Part shown: in pieces, positions 33,404 to 41,949 of the stretch | Layout of the letters: the number at the start of each line of letters is the position of its first letter | How positions within the stretch are numbered: the stretch's first letter is position 1 | Assembly: GCA_022820995.1 (NCBI GenBank) | Contig: JAJEEM010000062.1 | Span: forward strand, 1-64,000 | Source of the DNA: Gemmatimonadota bacterium | GTDB taxonomy: Bacteria > Gemmatimonadota > Gemmatimonadetes > Palauibacterales > Palauibacteraceae | DNA: 64,000 nt | Direction: 5' to 3' | Position numbers and translations under genes: made by a program | The notes under the pieces: generated by a model | Told to the model about the DNA's origin: nothing | Seen by the model: only the letters and a program-made list of their open reading frames with translations | The model's database searches: none

Positions 33404-34981
33404 TCAGTGTCCCGGGACGCGCAGGATGGGATACGCCTCGCCGGGGCGCACCCGGTCCGCGAGGAACCCCCAGTTCGCGAAGCCGTCGTCCGACTTCGGC
33501 TCGAGCAGGCTGAACAGGAGGCGTCCGAGCGGCTGGTCGGTCCGCGCGAGCATGTCCCCTGGGGCCGGCGTGACCCGGTCCGGCTCGTGGCGGCCGAAGA
33601 GCGCCTGCTCGTTGCGGCCCTGAAACGGCTGTTCGGCGGTGCGCACCGAGTCGATGCGGAACGCCTCCACGTCGACGGGTGTCGACCCGGCGGGTTCGAG
33701 CGCGATCCCGTGCGCCGCGAGCCGGACCAGAACGTCCGACAGGTCCGCCGGGATGAGGTAGGCCTCGGGCACGCGTCCGCGCAGCGTCGGCGCGAACGTC
33801 CCGTACTCGTACATCGTCTCGACGTACTGGGTGTCCGCGCGCAGGAGGAGCGGGCGCCCGGTAAGGGGGTGCGCTTCCTCGGTGGTGGCCCCCATGAGGA
33901 TGTCGACGGGCGCGGCGGACCGCTCGGGAACGGCGCGCAGCGCGAGCGAATCGCCCGCCACATCGGCGGCATCGGCATCGGCGACGATGCGCCGGACCTC
34001 CGCCGCGTGCTCATGGACGTAGTCGAGAATCTCCTCGACGAAGTAGAGAGTCGCGAGCACGCGCTCCTCGAATGTCGCGTAGGAGTAGGCCTCGCTCAGG
34101 ATCGCGATCCGGTTGCGGAGGCCGAGGTAGTTGTTGTTGAAGCGCGGACGGTGGTCGAAGGTGTACCAGCCGGGCGCGTCCCCGCCTCGCGCAAACGCGT
34201 TCCCGTAGTAGTAGTACTCCCAGCCGTACTTCTCCCGGATCTCCCCCGTGACGTGTGGGAAGATCCCCTCCCGGAGGAAATCGTCGATCTCCGCCGGCGT
34301 GTTGGGGTGGAGCGGCGGCGAGTAGGTGAGGTGGTAGGCGTGCCGCGTCCCGTTCGTCGTGTGCAGGTCGACAGCGACGTGCGGATCGTATTCGCTGAAC
34401 AGCCGCGCCACCGATCGCGCCTCGGGCGAGTCGAGCTTCATGTGGTCGCGGTTCAGGTCGTAGCCCTGGGCGTTCGGCCGCTGGCCCATCCCCCCGACCG
34501 GGCCGTGCTGCCGGCCGCGGTTCACGAGGTTCACCCGTTCGTTGCCGTCCGCGTTGTAGATGGGGGCGATGAGGAGGACCATCGACTCCCGCCACCCGCC
34601 GTGGCGGCCGGCCAGGAGGTCGCGCAGCAGCATCTGGAGCGCCTCCTTTCCGCATACTTCGCCGGCGTGGATGTTGCCCTGCAGGTAGACGACCGTCTTC
34701 CCGGAAGCCCGGACCGACGCCGGATCCGGACCCTCGACATCACCCACCACCACCAGGGGAAGCGCCCGCCCCTCGTTCGTGTAGCCGTACGTCGTGTAGT
34801 GAACCGACGCATCGCTCGCCGCCGCGCGCTGCATAAAATCCAGGACATCGGCGTACGAACTCGTCTCGCGGTACGCCGTCCTCTCGGCGCGGGTGAGGAA
34901 CGCATCGTCCGACGGCGGGGGTCCGCCGCACCCCGTCAGTGCAGCCGCGAACGCCACGAGTCGCCAAGCCCGCGCGGTCAT
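33404..34981 (-). CDS. M14 family zinc carboxypeptidase, lipoprotein
   Basis: A 525-residue protein with a lipobox (ALTGC, Cys about 18). The M14 peptidase domain shows the zinc motif HAGEVCGKE (HxxE) and a later zinc His in DLHTTNGTRHAYHLTY. GYDLNRDHMKLDSPEA provides the conserved Asn-Arg substrate pocket, and SEAYSYATFEERV carries the likely catalytic Glu. A C-terminal beta-rich region follows. It trims C-terminal residues from peptides at the cell surface. Its ATG overlaps the stop of the SDR remnant (ATGA), so that vestigial ORF now leads into it. The ORF-track start at 35167 is out of family. Confidence 0.85.
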   Translation of the reverse strand: MTARAWRLVAFAAALTGCGGPPPSDDAFLTRAERTAYRETSSYADVLDFMQRAAASDASVHYTTYGYTNEGRALPLVVVGDVEGPDPASVRASGKTVVYLQGNIHAGEVCGKEALQMLLRDLLAGRHGGWRESMVLLIAPIYNADGNERVNLVNRGRQHGPVGGMGQRPNAQGYDLNRDHMKLDSPEARSVARLFSEYDPHVAVDLHTTNGTRHAYHLTYSPPLHPNTPAEIDDFLREGIFPHVTGEIREKYGWEYYYYGNAFARGGDAPGWYTFDHRPRFNNNYLGLRNRIAILSEAYSYATFEERVLATLYFVEEILDYVHEHAAEVRRIVADADAADVAGDSLALRAVPERSAAPVDILMGATTEEAHPLTGRPLLLRADTQYVETMYEYGTFAPTLRGRVPEAYLIPADLSDVLVRLAAHGIALEPAGSTPVDVEAFRIDSVRTAEQPFQGRNEQALFGRHEPDRVTPAPGDMLARTDQPLGRLLFSLLEPKSDDGFANWGFLADRVRPGEAYPILRVPGH

Positions 34982-35127
34982 CGGAACGCCCTGCGCAGCA
35001 CGAATTCGTAGACCCCGTCCAGCCGGCGGACGCCGGCGTACACCGCGTGGCCCTCGCGAGCCAGCAGGATGGCCACCTCCCGCCGGATCCCAGCCGAAGC
35101 TCCGGTGATCAGCATCACTCTGCACCT
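34978..35127 (-). pseudogene. internally deleted SDR remnant
   Basis: The frame encodes VMLITGASAGIRREVAILL and AREGHAVYAGVRRLD, then jumps directly to GVYEFVLRRAFR and stop. Compared with the full SDR at 30367-31185, the N-terminal ~37 residues and the last ~12 are kept and about 223 codons between them are missing, in frame. The position matching the paralogue's ATG reads AGG, preceded by an intact GGAGGAG site, so the start codon is also lost. It cannot be a working dehydrogenase. An internal ATG at 35115 overlaps the stop of the upstream antitoxin-like gene, and its own stop overlaps the M14 start. Confidence 0.85.
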
Positions 35128-35327
35128 GGCGCCGCTCCTCCGATCGCGGGGGATACGATGTCGCCAACGATTTTTCCTGTGTCTCTCATTGCCCCCAACC
35201 ACGCTCCGGTATGAGTGACCAGGAGATGACGCACCTCGGCCTCGAGCGATCGACCGTTAGCCTCCGCCCGCCTCGTGAGCGCGGCAATCACTTCGTCGTC
35301 CACATTCCGAATGGTGAGTACTCCCAA
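35115..35327 (-). CDS. FitA/VapB-like ribbon-helix-helix antitoxin, no toxin partner
   Basis: A 70-residue protein starting MGVLTIRNVDDEVIAALTRRAEANGRSLEAEVRHLL, the standard FitA-type RHH DNA-binding domain. The C-terminal part (GKIVGDIVSPAIGG) departs from the usual toxin-wrapping tail, probably because this DNA belonged to the leader of the deleted SDR copy. A PIN toxin should follow, but the next frame is the SDR remnant, so it looks orphaned. The neighbouring PIN gene at 35450-35854 has its own different antitoxin. Confidence 0.75.
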   Translation of the reverse strand: MGVLTIRNVDDEVIAALTRRAEANGRSLEAEVRHLLVTHTGAWLGAMRDTGKIVGDIVSPAIGGAAPGAE

Positions 35328-35449
35328 GCTATCCTCCTCTCGCGTCAGAGTCGCGACGATCGCGCATCCGTGGAATCGATCTCATGGTGCCGGGCACCGG
35401 TCGATTGCCAGGCGCGGCAGGCGTTTCCGCGGGACATCAAGATCGGATC

Positions 35450-35854
35450 TCAGAACAGGGTGTCGAGGGCGTCTCTCGGCATCAGCGCGGGAATCGGGGA
35501 GCGCCGGAAGTCCGACACATTCCTGGTGATGATGTACCGCGCGCCGCAAGCGCGCGCTGCAGCCACCTGCATCGCGTCCTCGAAGTCGGCCATCGGGAGT
35601 TCCGCGGCGTACTTGATGGCGTCGGTGCCTGAAGGAGTCACGGCCACGAAGCGGGTCAGGTGCTCGACGAAATCACGTGCATGGATGCCGCTGCGACGGG
35701 GAGCCACGATGTAATAGAAGTTCGACAGCGTATGCCAAGCGACGAAAGCCTTCTTCGGCCCCTTCTGAAGTCGGTCCAGCAGTTCCGCCGCGTCATCAGA
35801 ATGTGGACGACGATCGAGCGCGACATCGATAAGAATGTCCGTATCCAGAAGCAT
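35450..35854 (-). CDS. PIN domain ribonuclease toxin
   Basis: A 134-residue PIN-domain protein. The acidic sites are in MLLDTDILIDVALDRRP, SNFYYIVAPR, DFEDAMQVAAARACGARYIITRNVSDF and the final PxxxMP stretch. This is the pattern of VapC-like toxins, closest to the group annotated as PIN with DUF6364 partner. It would cleave RNA. Its ATG shares one base with the stop of the upstream antitoxin (TGATG). The ORF track starts it 75 bases too early. Confidence 0.87.
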   Translation of the reverse strand: MLLDTDILIDVALDRRPHSDDAAELLDRLQKGPKKAFVAWHTLSNFYYIVAPRRSGIHARDFVEHLTRFVAVTPSGTDAIKYAAELPMADFEDAMQVAAARACGARYIITRNVSDFRRSPIPALMPRDALDTLF

Positions 35855-36078
35855 CAGAGGTATTTCCGGGCCAGCGCGTCGTACCGGGAATCGCCGGGAT
35901 TCGCGGCGGCCCGGAACTCTCCTCTCCACCGCTCCGTGAAGGAGGGACCCTGGTCCCGTACCATCTCCTTCAGTGACGCCTCGATGAGCGACGAGAGGGA
36001 GACGCCCCGGCCGCGCGCATGCTGCTTCGCGGCAGGGACCAGGTCCGAATCCACCGTGATCGTGAGCTTGGTTTTCAT
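35854..36078 (-). CDS. DUF6364/RHH-type antitoxin of the PIN toxin
   Basis: A 74-residue protein: MKTKLTITVDSDLVPAAKQHARGRGVSLSSLIEASLKEMV is a ribbon-helix-helix domain as in DUF6364 antitoxins, and RYDALARKYL forms the toxin-contacting tail. The start is ATG 36078, downstream of GGAGG; the ORF-track start at 36123 would read through the operator. It should repress the operon through the paired 12-bp sites located 17 bases upstream. Confidence 0.83.
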   Translation of the reverse strand: MKTKLTITVDSDLVPAAKQHARGRGVSLSSLIEASLKEMVRDQGPSFTERWRGEFRAAANPGDSRYDALARKYL

Positions 36079-36094
36079 CCTCCGCCCCCAGTAT

Positions 36095-36127
36095 AACGTA
36101 TACGTTCTATTGATAGCGTACACGTAT
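36095..36127 (-). promoter_or_regulatory. two operator-like 12-bp sites spaced 21 bp, PIN/DUF6364 module
   Basis: AACGTATACGTT (36095-36106) is a perfect palindrome. AGCGTACACGTA (36116-36127) is an imperfect copy on the same face of the helix, 21 bp or two turns away. This is a typical binding array for a ribbon-helix-helix antitoxin. The rest of the 36079-36233 gap shows no gene. Confidence 0.6.
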
Positions 36128-36233
36128 ATTCCTGGTCAACAGGTAACGATCAGAAGACTCGCTTGCTCACCGTCATCGACCGCGATCCCGAGGCGGTCAT
36201 ACGTGCCCTCGGAAAATAGGGTGCGACCTCCTC

Positions 36234-36983
36234 CTATTCCTCCCGGCCGAGTCGGTCGGTCCAGGCAGCCACGCGCGCGGTCATCTCATCGGCGACCTCC
36301 CCGTTGGTGCGGCCGCTGCGCTTGAGGACGCGGAAGGAGTGGTCGGCGCCCTCCAGTTTGTGGAGCGTGGCGAGCGGGCCGAGCGAGGCGCAGGTGTCCT
36401 CGATGAGGTCGAGGCGGGCGAGGGCGTCGCGGGTCCCCTGCAGGAAGAGCATCGGGACGGTGACTCCGCTCAGGCGGGCCGCGCGCTCGGTGGCGCGCTC
36501 GGGGCGTCCGGGGGCGTGCAGCGGGAACCCGAAGAAGACGAGGCCGGCGACGCCGGGGAGCGGCGCCTCGGCGGCGGCGGTCGACGTCATGCGGCCGCCC
36601 ATCGACTTGCCGCCCGCGAACAGCGGCAGCCCGCCGGCCAGGGCGGCGGCCTTCGCGACGGCGGCGCGTACCGTTTCCACGAGGACGTGAGGTCGGTCGG
36701 GAGGGCGGCGGCGCCCGGAGAGCGCCCGCGCCTCCATGTAGGGGAAGTGGTAGCGGAAGGTCGCGATCCCCTGCCCCGCCAGCCGCTGCGCCATGTCCGA
36801 CATGAACGGGTGCTCGATCCCCGCCCCCGCCCCGTGCGCGAAGGCGAGCATCGCCCGCGCCCCGGGAGGATGGACGAGCAGCGCCGACACCTCGCCCCAC
36901 CGCAGCGACACGAACTGCGCCTGCTCGGCGAAGCGGTCCGCCTCCCCGACTTCGGCGGCGGCGCGAGGGGGCTGCGGCTTCAT
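36234..36983 (-). CDS. alpha/beta hydrolase of the Tex30/KANL3-like family
   Basis: A 249-residue hydrolase with AFAHGAGAGIEHPFM (oxyanion-type HGAG) and the nucleophile elbow GGKSMGGRM. LFLQGTRDALARLD supplies the acid and LEGADHSFRV the His. The GKSMGGR elbow is the signature of the Tex30/KANL3-like dienelactone-hydrolase-type family, whose natural substrates are not established. Cytoplasmic, with no signal peptide. It may be co-transcribed with the MFS exporter gene upstream, 30 bases away. Confidence 0.83.
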   Translation of the reverse strand: MKPQPPRAAAEVGEADRFAEQAQFVSLRWGEVSALLVHPPGARAMLAFAHGAGAGIEHPFMSDMAQRLAGQGIATFRYHFPYMEARALSGRRRPPDRPHVLVETVRAAVAKAAALAGGLPLFAGGKSMGGRMTSTAAAEAPLPGVAGLVFFGFPLHAPGRPERATERAARLSGVTVPMLFLQGTRDALARLDLIEDTCASLGPLATLHKLEGADHSFRVLKRSGRTNGEVADEMTARVAAWTDRLGREE

Positions 36984-37013
36984 GACGCCCGCGGGCTCAC
37001 GACGCCTCCAAGG

Positions 37014-38279
37014 TCACGGCGACCGCGCGTCCGGTTGGTCGCGGGGCTCGTGCGCGGCGACCGGGCCCGTCCAGCGGTCCGTGGGATCGAGTGCTTCCTT
37101 CGCCTTGGGATCGCGCGCCGCAGGGACCCGGAGCGCCAGCCAGAGCGCGATGGCGGATGCCGCGGCCCCGACGAGGAACGGGCTCTCGATCGAATACAGC
37201 TCGAACAGGTGGCCCGCCGCCAGCGGCGCCAGGACCCGGCCCGCTCCGCCGGCGACCTGGCTGCCGCCAAACACCGAGCCCTGCGAGTGCTCGTCCGTCG
37301 CCCGCGAGATCAGGGCGTGCAGGGCCGGGAAGATGAGCCCCGTCGCCGACGCCCAGATCGGGACGAGCACCCATAGCTGCCAGCCCTCTTCGATGAAGGG
37401 AATGGCCCCCACGCCGAGGGCGAGGAGCGCGCAACCGGCGCGCATGGTGCGAGGCTCGCCGAACCGCTCCACGATCCGCCCCACGAGGCCGCCGCGAACG
37501 ATCACGGTGCAGCCCCCCGCGAGCGTGAAGACGAGGCCCATGTCCGCCGCCGTCATCGCGAACACGCGCTCCGCGTAGAGGGCGAGAACCGATGTCATCG
37601 ACGTGAAGCAGGCGAGCGTCAGGAAATACACGAGGAGGAGCACCCGCAGCGGGAAGCGGGTGAGCGACCGCAGCCAGAGCCACACCGTTGCGGCCTCCCC
37701 TCTCGAGGCGTCGGCCCGCCCGGAGCGGAAGTGGCGCGACTCCGGCAGCAGCACCATCGCCGCCATCAGGTTGAGCAGACACAGGCCGGCGGCGACGTAG
37801 CCCGGCACCCCCAGCCCGAAGCTGCTGAAGGCCCCTCCGATCGCCGGGCCGAGCATGATGCCGAGGCCCGAAGCCGCTCCGATGAGCCCGAGTCCCTTGG
37901 CCCTCTCCTCCCCCTCCGTGGAGTCCGCGACGTAGGCCTGGGCGATCCCGACGGTCCCGCCGGCGGCGCCCGCCGTCGCACGGGAGAGCAGAAGCACCCA
38001 GAGGTTGTCCGCGAGCGCGAACAGGAGGTAGGAGAGCGCCGAGGCGAACAGTCCGATGAGGAGGAGGCGCCGGCGCCCCACCCGGTCGGAGAACCGTCCC
38101 CAGATCGGCGCCGACAGGAGTTGCGTGATGGAGAACGAAGCGATGATGAGGGTGACCCAGCGCGGCGAGGCGCCCATTTCCTCGGCGTAGAAGGGGAGCA
38201 GCGGGAGGACGATGCCGAAGCCCATCATGTCCACCATCACCGCCCCGAACAGGACGCCGAGGCCGGCGCGTCTCAGCAT
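37014..38279 (-). CDS. MFS transporter (TetA-like drug/metabolite exporter)
   Basis: A 421-residue permease with 12 predicted helices. The first-loop motif A is GRFSDRVGRRRLLLIGLF, with PIWG before it. The antiporter-type motif C region has GLIGAASGLGIMLGPAIGG, characteristic of proton-driven exporters of the TetA/multidrug (DHA1) group. Helix 1 begins VLFGAVMVDMMGFGIVLPLLPFY. The ATG at 38279 is preferred to the 64-residue upstream extension, which has no family match. The C-terminal 35 residues are a charged tail. Confidence 0.85.
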   Translation of the reverse strand: MLRRAGLGVLFGAVMVDMMGFGIVLPLLPFYAEEMGASPRWVTLIIASFSITQLLSAPIWGRFSDRVGRRRLLLIGLFASALSYLLFALADNLWVLLLSRATAGAAGGTVGIAQAYVADSTEGEERAKGLGLIGAASGLGIMLGPAIGGAFSSFGLGVPGYVAAGLCLLNLMAAMVLLPESRHFRSGRADASRGEAATVWLWLRSLTRFPLRVLLLVYFLTLACFTSMTSVLALYAERVFAMTAADMGLVFTLAGGCTVIVRGGLVGRIVERFGEPRTMRAGCALLALGVGAIPFIEEGWQLWVLVPIWASATGLIFPALHALISRATDEHSQGSVFGGSQVAGGAGRVLAPLAAGHLFELYSIESPFLVGAAASAIALWLALRVPAARDPKAKEALDPTDRWTGPVAAHEPRDQPDARSP

Positions 38280-38506
38280 GCGGGCAAGATCCGTCGTCGC
38301 GGGAGCACTCTGGTCACGACACCCCGGGCCGACTCCGCGTTGTGCCCCGAATCGCGTCCGCGCCACGGAGAGGAACTCCCGGAGAAACTCACTGTACGCC
38401 GCGCGGGAGCCGGGATAGTTTGACCGTCCGCCGCAAGCCGGGGAAAGCCCCGGCGCGGCACCCTCTCGCACGTCATCTTTGAGCGCTTCTCAGAGGAAGG
38501 ACTCCC

Positions 38507-39313
38507 ATGGTTGATACACGACCCGACACGCTGATTCGATACGCGGCCGAGGACGGCGTCGCGGTCTTCACGATCGACGACCCTCCCGCGAACACATACA
38601 CGTACGAGATGATGCGCGACCTGGACGACGCGATCCTGCGCGCGCGCTTCGACGAGAACGTCCACGTCATCGTCATCCGGGGCGCGGGAGACAGGTTCTT
38701 CTCCGCCGGGGCGAACATCAAGATGCTCCAGACCTCGGACCCCTACTTCAAGTACTTCTTCTGCCTCCACGCGAACGAGACGCTGACGCGGCTCGAGCAC
38801 ACGCCGAAGCTCGTGATCGGCGCCCTGAACGGGCATACGGTCGGCGGCGGACTCGAGATCGCGCTCGCCTGCGACATCCGGATCGCCCGCCGGGACGCGG
38901 GGAAGATCGGGCTGCCGGAGGTGAACCTCGGCGTCCTCCCGGGGACGGGCGGGACGCAGCGGCTCGGCCGGCTGCTCGGGAAGCCGAAGGCCATCGAGCT
39001 GATGGCGGAGGGCCGCACGTTCGGGTTCGAGGAGGCGCTGGAACTCGGGCTCGTGAACAAGGTGTTCGAGGGGGATGACGAGGCGTTCCACGCGCAGGTG
39101 ATGGAGTACGCGCGGCAGTTCACGCCTCCCCACAAGGCGTCGCGCGCCGTGGGCCGCATCAAGCGGTCGGTGTGCAGCGGGGTCGAGGTGCCCTTCTCCG
39201 AGGGCCTCGCGATCGAGCGCGAACTGCAGCAGCTCCTCTTCCAGGGGGACGACGCGCGCGAGGGCCTCGCGGCCTACGTCGAGCGGCGCGCCCCCGAGTT
39301 TGCCGGTCGCTAG
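38507..39313 (+). CDS. enoyl-CoA hydratase/isomerase family protein
   Basis: A 268-residue crotonase. The oxyanion segment is SAGANIKML, and both hydratase Glu positions appear present (GGGLEIALACD and GLPEVNLGVLPGTGGTQRL). It should therefore hydrate 2-enoyl-CoA esters. It opens a plus-strand operon of acyl-CoA genes and resembles PaaF/FadB-type hydratases. The ATG at 38507 follows AGAGGAAGGA. The gap 38280-38506 before it shows no gene and presumably holds the operon promoter. Confidence 0.88.
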   Translation: MVDTRPDTLIRYAAEDGVAVFTIDDPPANTYTYEMMRDLDDAILRARFDENVHVIVIRGAGDRFFSAGANIKMLQTSDPYFKYFFCLHANETLTRLEHTPKLVIGALNGHTVGGGLEIALACDIRIARRDAGKIGLPEVNLGVLPGTGGTQRLGRLLGKPKAIELMAEGRTFGFEEALELGLVNKVFEGDDEAFHAQVMEYARQFTPPHKASRAVGRIKRSVCSGVEVPFSEGLAIERELQQLLFQGDDAREGLAAYVERRAPEFAGR

Positions 39314-39367
39314 GACTCCCGGGGCGCCGGAGAAGCGGATGGAACGGCGGAAGCCGGAGGGGACGCG

Positions 39368-40588
39368 GTGAGCGGCGCGGATCGCACGCCGGTCATCATC
39401 GACGCCGTCCGCACGCCGGTGGGGCGCGCGGGCGGCGCGCTCTCGTCGATTCGGGCCGACGACCTCCTGGCGCACGCGATCCGCGCCCTCGTGGAGCGGA
39501 CCGGCGTCCCGGCCGGCCGCGTCGAGGACGTGATCGCCGGGTGTACGAACCAGGCCGGAGAGGACAACCGCAACGTGGCCCGGATGGCCGGGCTCCTGGC
39601 CGGACTCCCCGTCGAGGTCGCGGGCCAGACCGTGAACCGGCTCTGCGGGTCGGGGCTGCAGGCGGTCGTCACCGCGGCGCACGCGATCCGGGCCGGCGAG
39701 GGCGACGTGTTCATCGCGGGCGGGGTGGAGAGCATGTCGCGGGCGCCGTGGGTCATGCTCAAGACGGACCGGGCCTTCTCGCGCGTCCCGCCGAAGATCG
39801 CGGATACGACCGTCGGATGGCGCTTCGCGAACCCCGCCATGCCGGAGCCGTGGACGATCCCGCTCGCCGAGACCGCGGAGGTCGTGGCGGAGGATCACGG
39901 CGTCGGACGCGGGGAGCAGGACGCCTTCGCGGTGGAGAGCCAGCGCCGCGCCGCCGCCGCGATCGAGGCGGATCGGTTCGCCGACGAGATCGTGCCCGTC
40001 GAGGTTCCGCAGCGGAAGGGCGACCCGCTGCGCGTGAGGGGCGATGAACACCCCCGCCCCGGCACGACCCCGGAGCAGCTCGCCCGTCTGCGCGCCGCCT
40101 TCCGGACCGAGGGCACGGTGACGGCGGGAAACGCCTCCGGCATCAACGACGGGGCGGCCGCGGTCCTCATCGCCAGCCGGGGCGCCGCGAACGAACTCGG
40201 CCTCGAGCCGCTGGCGACGGTGGGGGCCTCCGCCGTGGCCGGCGTGGAGCCGCAGCGGATGGGCATCGGACCCGTTCCCGCTACCCGTAAAGCTCTGCAG
40301 AGAGATGGACTTACTGTCGATGACCTCGACCTGATTGAACTCAACGAAGCGTTCGCGGCGCAGGCGCTGCCCTGCATCGCCGAACTCGGCCTCGATCCGG
40401 ACCGCGTGAACGTGAACGGGGGCGCGATCGCGCTCGGCCATCCCCTCGGCTGCACCGGCGCCAAGATCCTCACGACGCTCGTCCACGAGATGCGGCGGCG
40501 GGACGCATCCCACGGGCTCGTTACGATGTGTATCGGCGTCGGCCAGGGAATCGCCCTTCTCGTGCACCGCGACGCGGAGACGGCATGA
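39368..40588 (+). CDS. thiolase (acetyl-CoA acyltransferase)
   Basis: A 406-residue thiolase with the nucleophile Cys in NRLCGSGLQAV (about 94), the His in NVNGGAIALGHPLGCTGAK and the second Cys in CIGVGQGIA. The TPVGRAGGALSSIRADDLLAHAI start is like degradative PcaF/PaaJ thiolases. It cleaves 3-ketoacyl-CoA to acetyl-CoA plus a shortened acyl-CoA. The start codon is GTG at 39368 with GGAGG nearby. It lies 16 bases before the PaaG-like gene. Confidence 0.92.
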   Translation: MSGADRTPVIIDAVRTPVGRAGGALSSIRADDLLAHAIRALVERTGVPAGRVEDVIAGCTNQAGEDNRNVARMAGLLAGLPVEVAGQTVNRLCGSGLQAVVTAAHAIRAGEGDVFIAGGVESMSRAPWVMLKTDRAFSRVPPKIADTTVGWRFANPAMPEPWTIPLAETAEVVAEDHGVGRGEQDAFAVESQRRAAAAIEADRFADEIVPVEVPQRKGDPLRVRGDEHPRPGTTPEQLARLRAAFRTEGTVTAGNASGINDGAAAVLIASRGAANELGLEPLATVGASAVAGVEPQRMGIGPVPATRKALQRDGLTVDDLDLIELNEAFAAQALPCIAELGLDPDRVNVNGGAIALGHPLGCTGAKILTTLVHEMRRRDASHGLVTMCIGVGQGIALLVHRDAETA

Positions 40589-40604
40589 GGCGGGCGGGTT
40601 CGGC

Positions 40605-41438
40605 ATGAGCGCGGCACGCGTCCTGATCGAGATCGAGGACGGCGTGGGCACGCTCACGCTCAACCGGCCGGACAAGCTCAACGCGTTCATCGGGGAGATG
40701 CGGAGCGAGATTGCCCGCGGGATCGAGACGCTCGGCGCGGACGACGGGGTGCGCGCGGTCATCATCACCGGAACCGGGCGGGCATTCTGCGCGGGCGCCG
40801 ACGTCAGGTACCTCACCCGCCTCATCGAAACGCGGGCCGTCGACGAGGCCGTCGCGCTCGTCGAAGCGGGGCGCCGGGTAGCGGCGGCGATACGGGGAAT
40901 GCCGAAGCCCGTGATCGCCGCGGTGAACGGGCCCGCGGCGGGCGGCGGCGCGAACCTCGCCCTCGCCTGCGACCTCCGGCTCGCCTCCGAGACGGCGTCG
41001 ATCGGCCAGACCTTCAACCGCATCGGCCTCCACCCGGACTGGGGCGGGACCTACGCCGTGCCCCGCCTCGTGGGTCCGGCGCGCGCCGCGGAGCTTTTCT
41101 TCTTCGCGGAGATGGTGCCGGCCGCCGAGTGCGAGCGAATCGGCCTCGTGAACCGCGTGGTCCCCGCGGAGGAACTCATGCCGCTGGCCCGCGACTGGGC
41201 GCGCAGGCTGGCGCGCAAGCCGACACTGCCCCTCCGGCTCGCGAAGCAGGCGGTGCAGCGCTCCCTCTCGTCCAGCTTCGAGGAGATGCTCGACTACGAG
41301 ACGGCCGCGCAGAAGGCCTGCTTCGAGTCCGCGGACGCGCTCGAGGGCGTCCGGGCGTTCGTCGAGAAGCGGCCGCCCCGGTTCGGGAGCGGCGAGGTTG
41401 ATAACCCCCCAGCGAAGGAGGCGGGCACGCGTGTCTGA
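40605..41438 (+). CDS. PaaG-like enoyl-CoA hydratase/isomerase
   Basis: A 277-residue crotonase in which the hydratase Glu residues are missing (AAGGGANLALACD, and FNRIGLHPDWGGTYAVPRLVG). The latter carries the Asp that replaces the second Glu in PaaG, the ring 1,2-epoxyphenylacetyl-CoA isomerase. It is therefore more likely an isomerase than a hydratase. It is located between thiolase and GNAT genes; its last 8 bases overlap the GNAT gene. Confidence 0.82.
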   Translation: MSAARVLIEIEDGVGTLTLNRPDKLNAFIGEMRSEIARGIETLGADDGVRAVIITGTGRAFCAGADVRYLTRLIETRAVDEAVALVEAGRRVAAAIRGMPKPVIAAVNGPAAGGGANLALACDLRLASETASIGQTFNRIGLHPDWGGTYAVPRLVGPARAAELFFFAEMVPAAECERIGLVNRVVPAEELMPLARDWARRLARKPTLPLRLAKQAVQRSLSSSFEEMLDYETAAQKACFESADALEGVRAFVEKRPPRFGSGEVDNPPAKEAGTRV

Positions 41439-41949
41439 CACCGTCACGGTTCGACAGGCCCGGGTCGGCGACATCGATGAACTCGTCGCCATGTGGACCC
41501 GGTACATGCGGATTCATGCCCTCAATCCCGCCTACCGGCGGCTCCGCACGGACGCGATCGAGACGCGCGCGGGCATGTTCCGCCGCCACATCGAAGAGGC
41601 GACGAGCGTCGTCTTCGTCCTGGAAGCGGAAGACGGCGGCCTCGACGGCATGCTCGTCTGCTTCGTGGAGGAGAACGAACCGCTGTTCGACCCGCCCCGC
41701 TACGTGCGCATCCAGACCCCGTTCGTGCGACGGGAGGAGCGGCGCAAGGGGAACCTGGGGCGTCTGCTGCGCGCCGCCTTCGAGTGGGCGGCGGACTGGG
41801 ACATCCACGAGGTGCGCCTCTTCACCGGAGCGGACAACCTGATCGCGAACGCGCTCGCCGACGACCTCGGCTTCGAGGCCATCGAGGTCGTGCGCCGGTA
41901 CTCGCTCCGCCCCGAGCCGGAGATGAACCCGGAGGACTGGATCGAATGA
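41431..41949 (+). CDS. GNAT family N-acetyltransferase
   Basis: A 172-residue acyltransferase with GNAT strands. It has VRQARVGDIDELVAMWTRYM at the start, the acyl-CoA pyrophosphate-binding loop VRREERRKGNLGRLLRAAFEWA, and VRLFTGADNLIANALADDLGFEAIEVVRRYSL at the end. The GTG at 41431 sits behind AAGGAGG. Substrate unknown. It overlaps genes on both sides (8 and 4 bases), so it is translated as part of the acyl-CoA operon, which hints at a CoA-related substrate. Confidence 0.82.
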   Translation: MSDTVTVRQARVGDIDELVAMWTRYMRIHALNPAYRRLRTDAIETRAGMFRRHIEEATSVVFVLEAEDGGLDGMLVCFVEENEPLFDPPRYVRIQTPFVRREERRKGNLGRLLRAAFEWAADWDIHEVRLFTGADNLIANALADDLGFEAIEVVRRYSLRPEPEMNPEDWIE

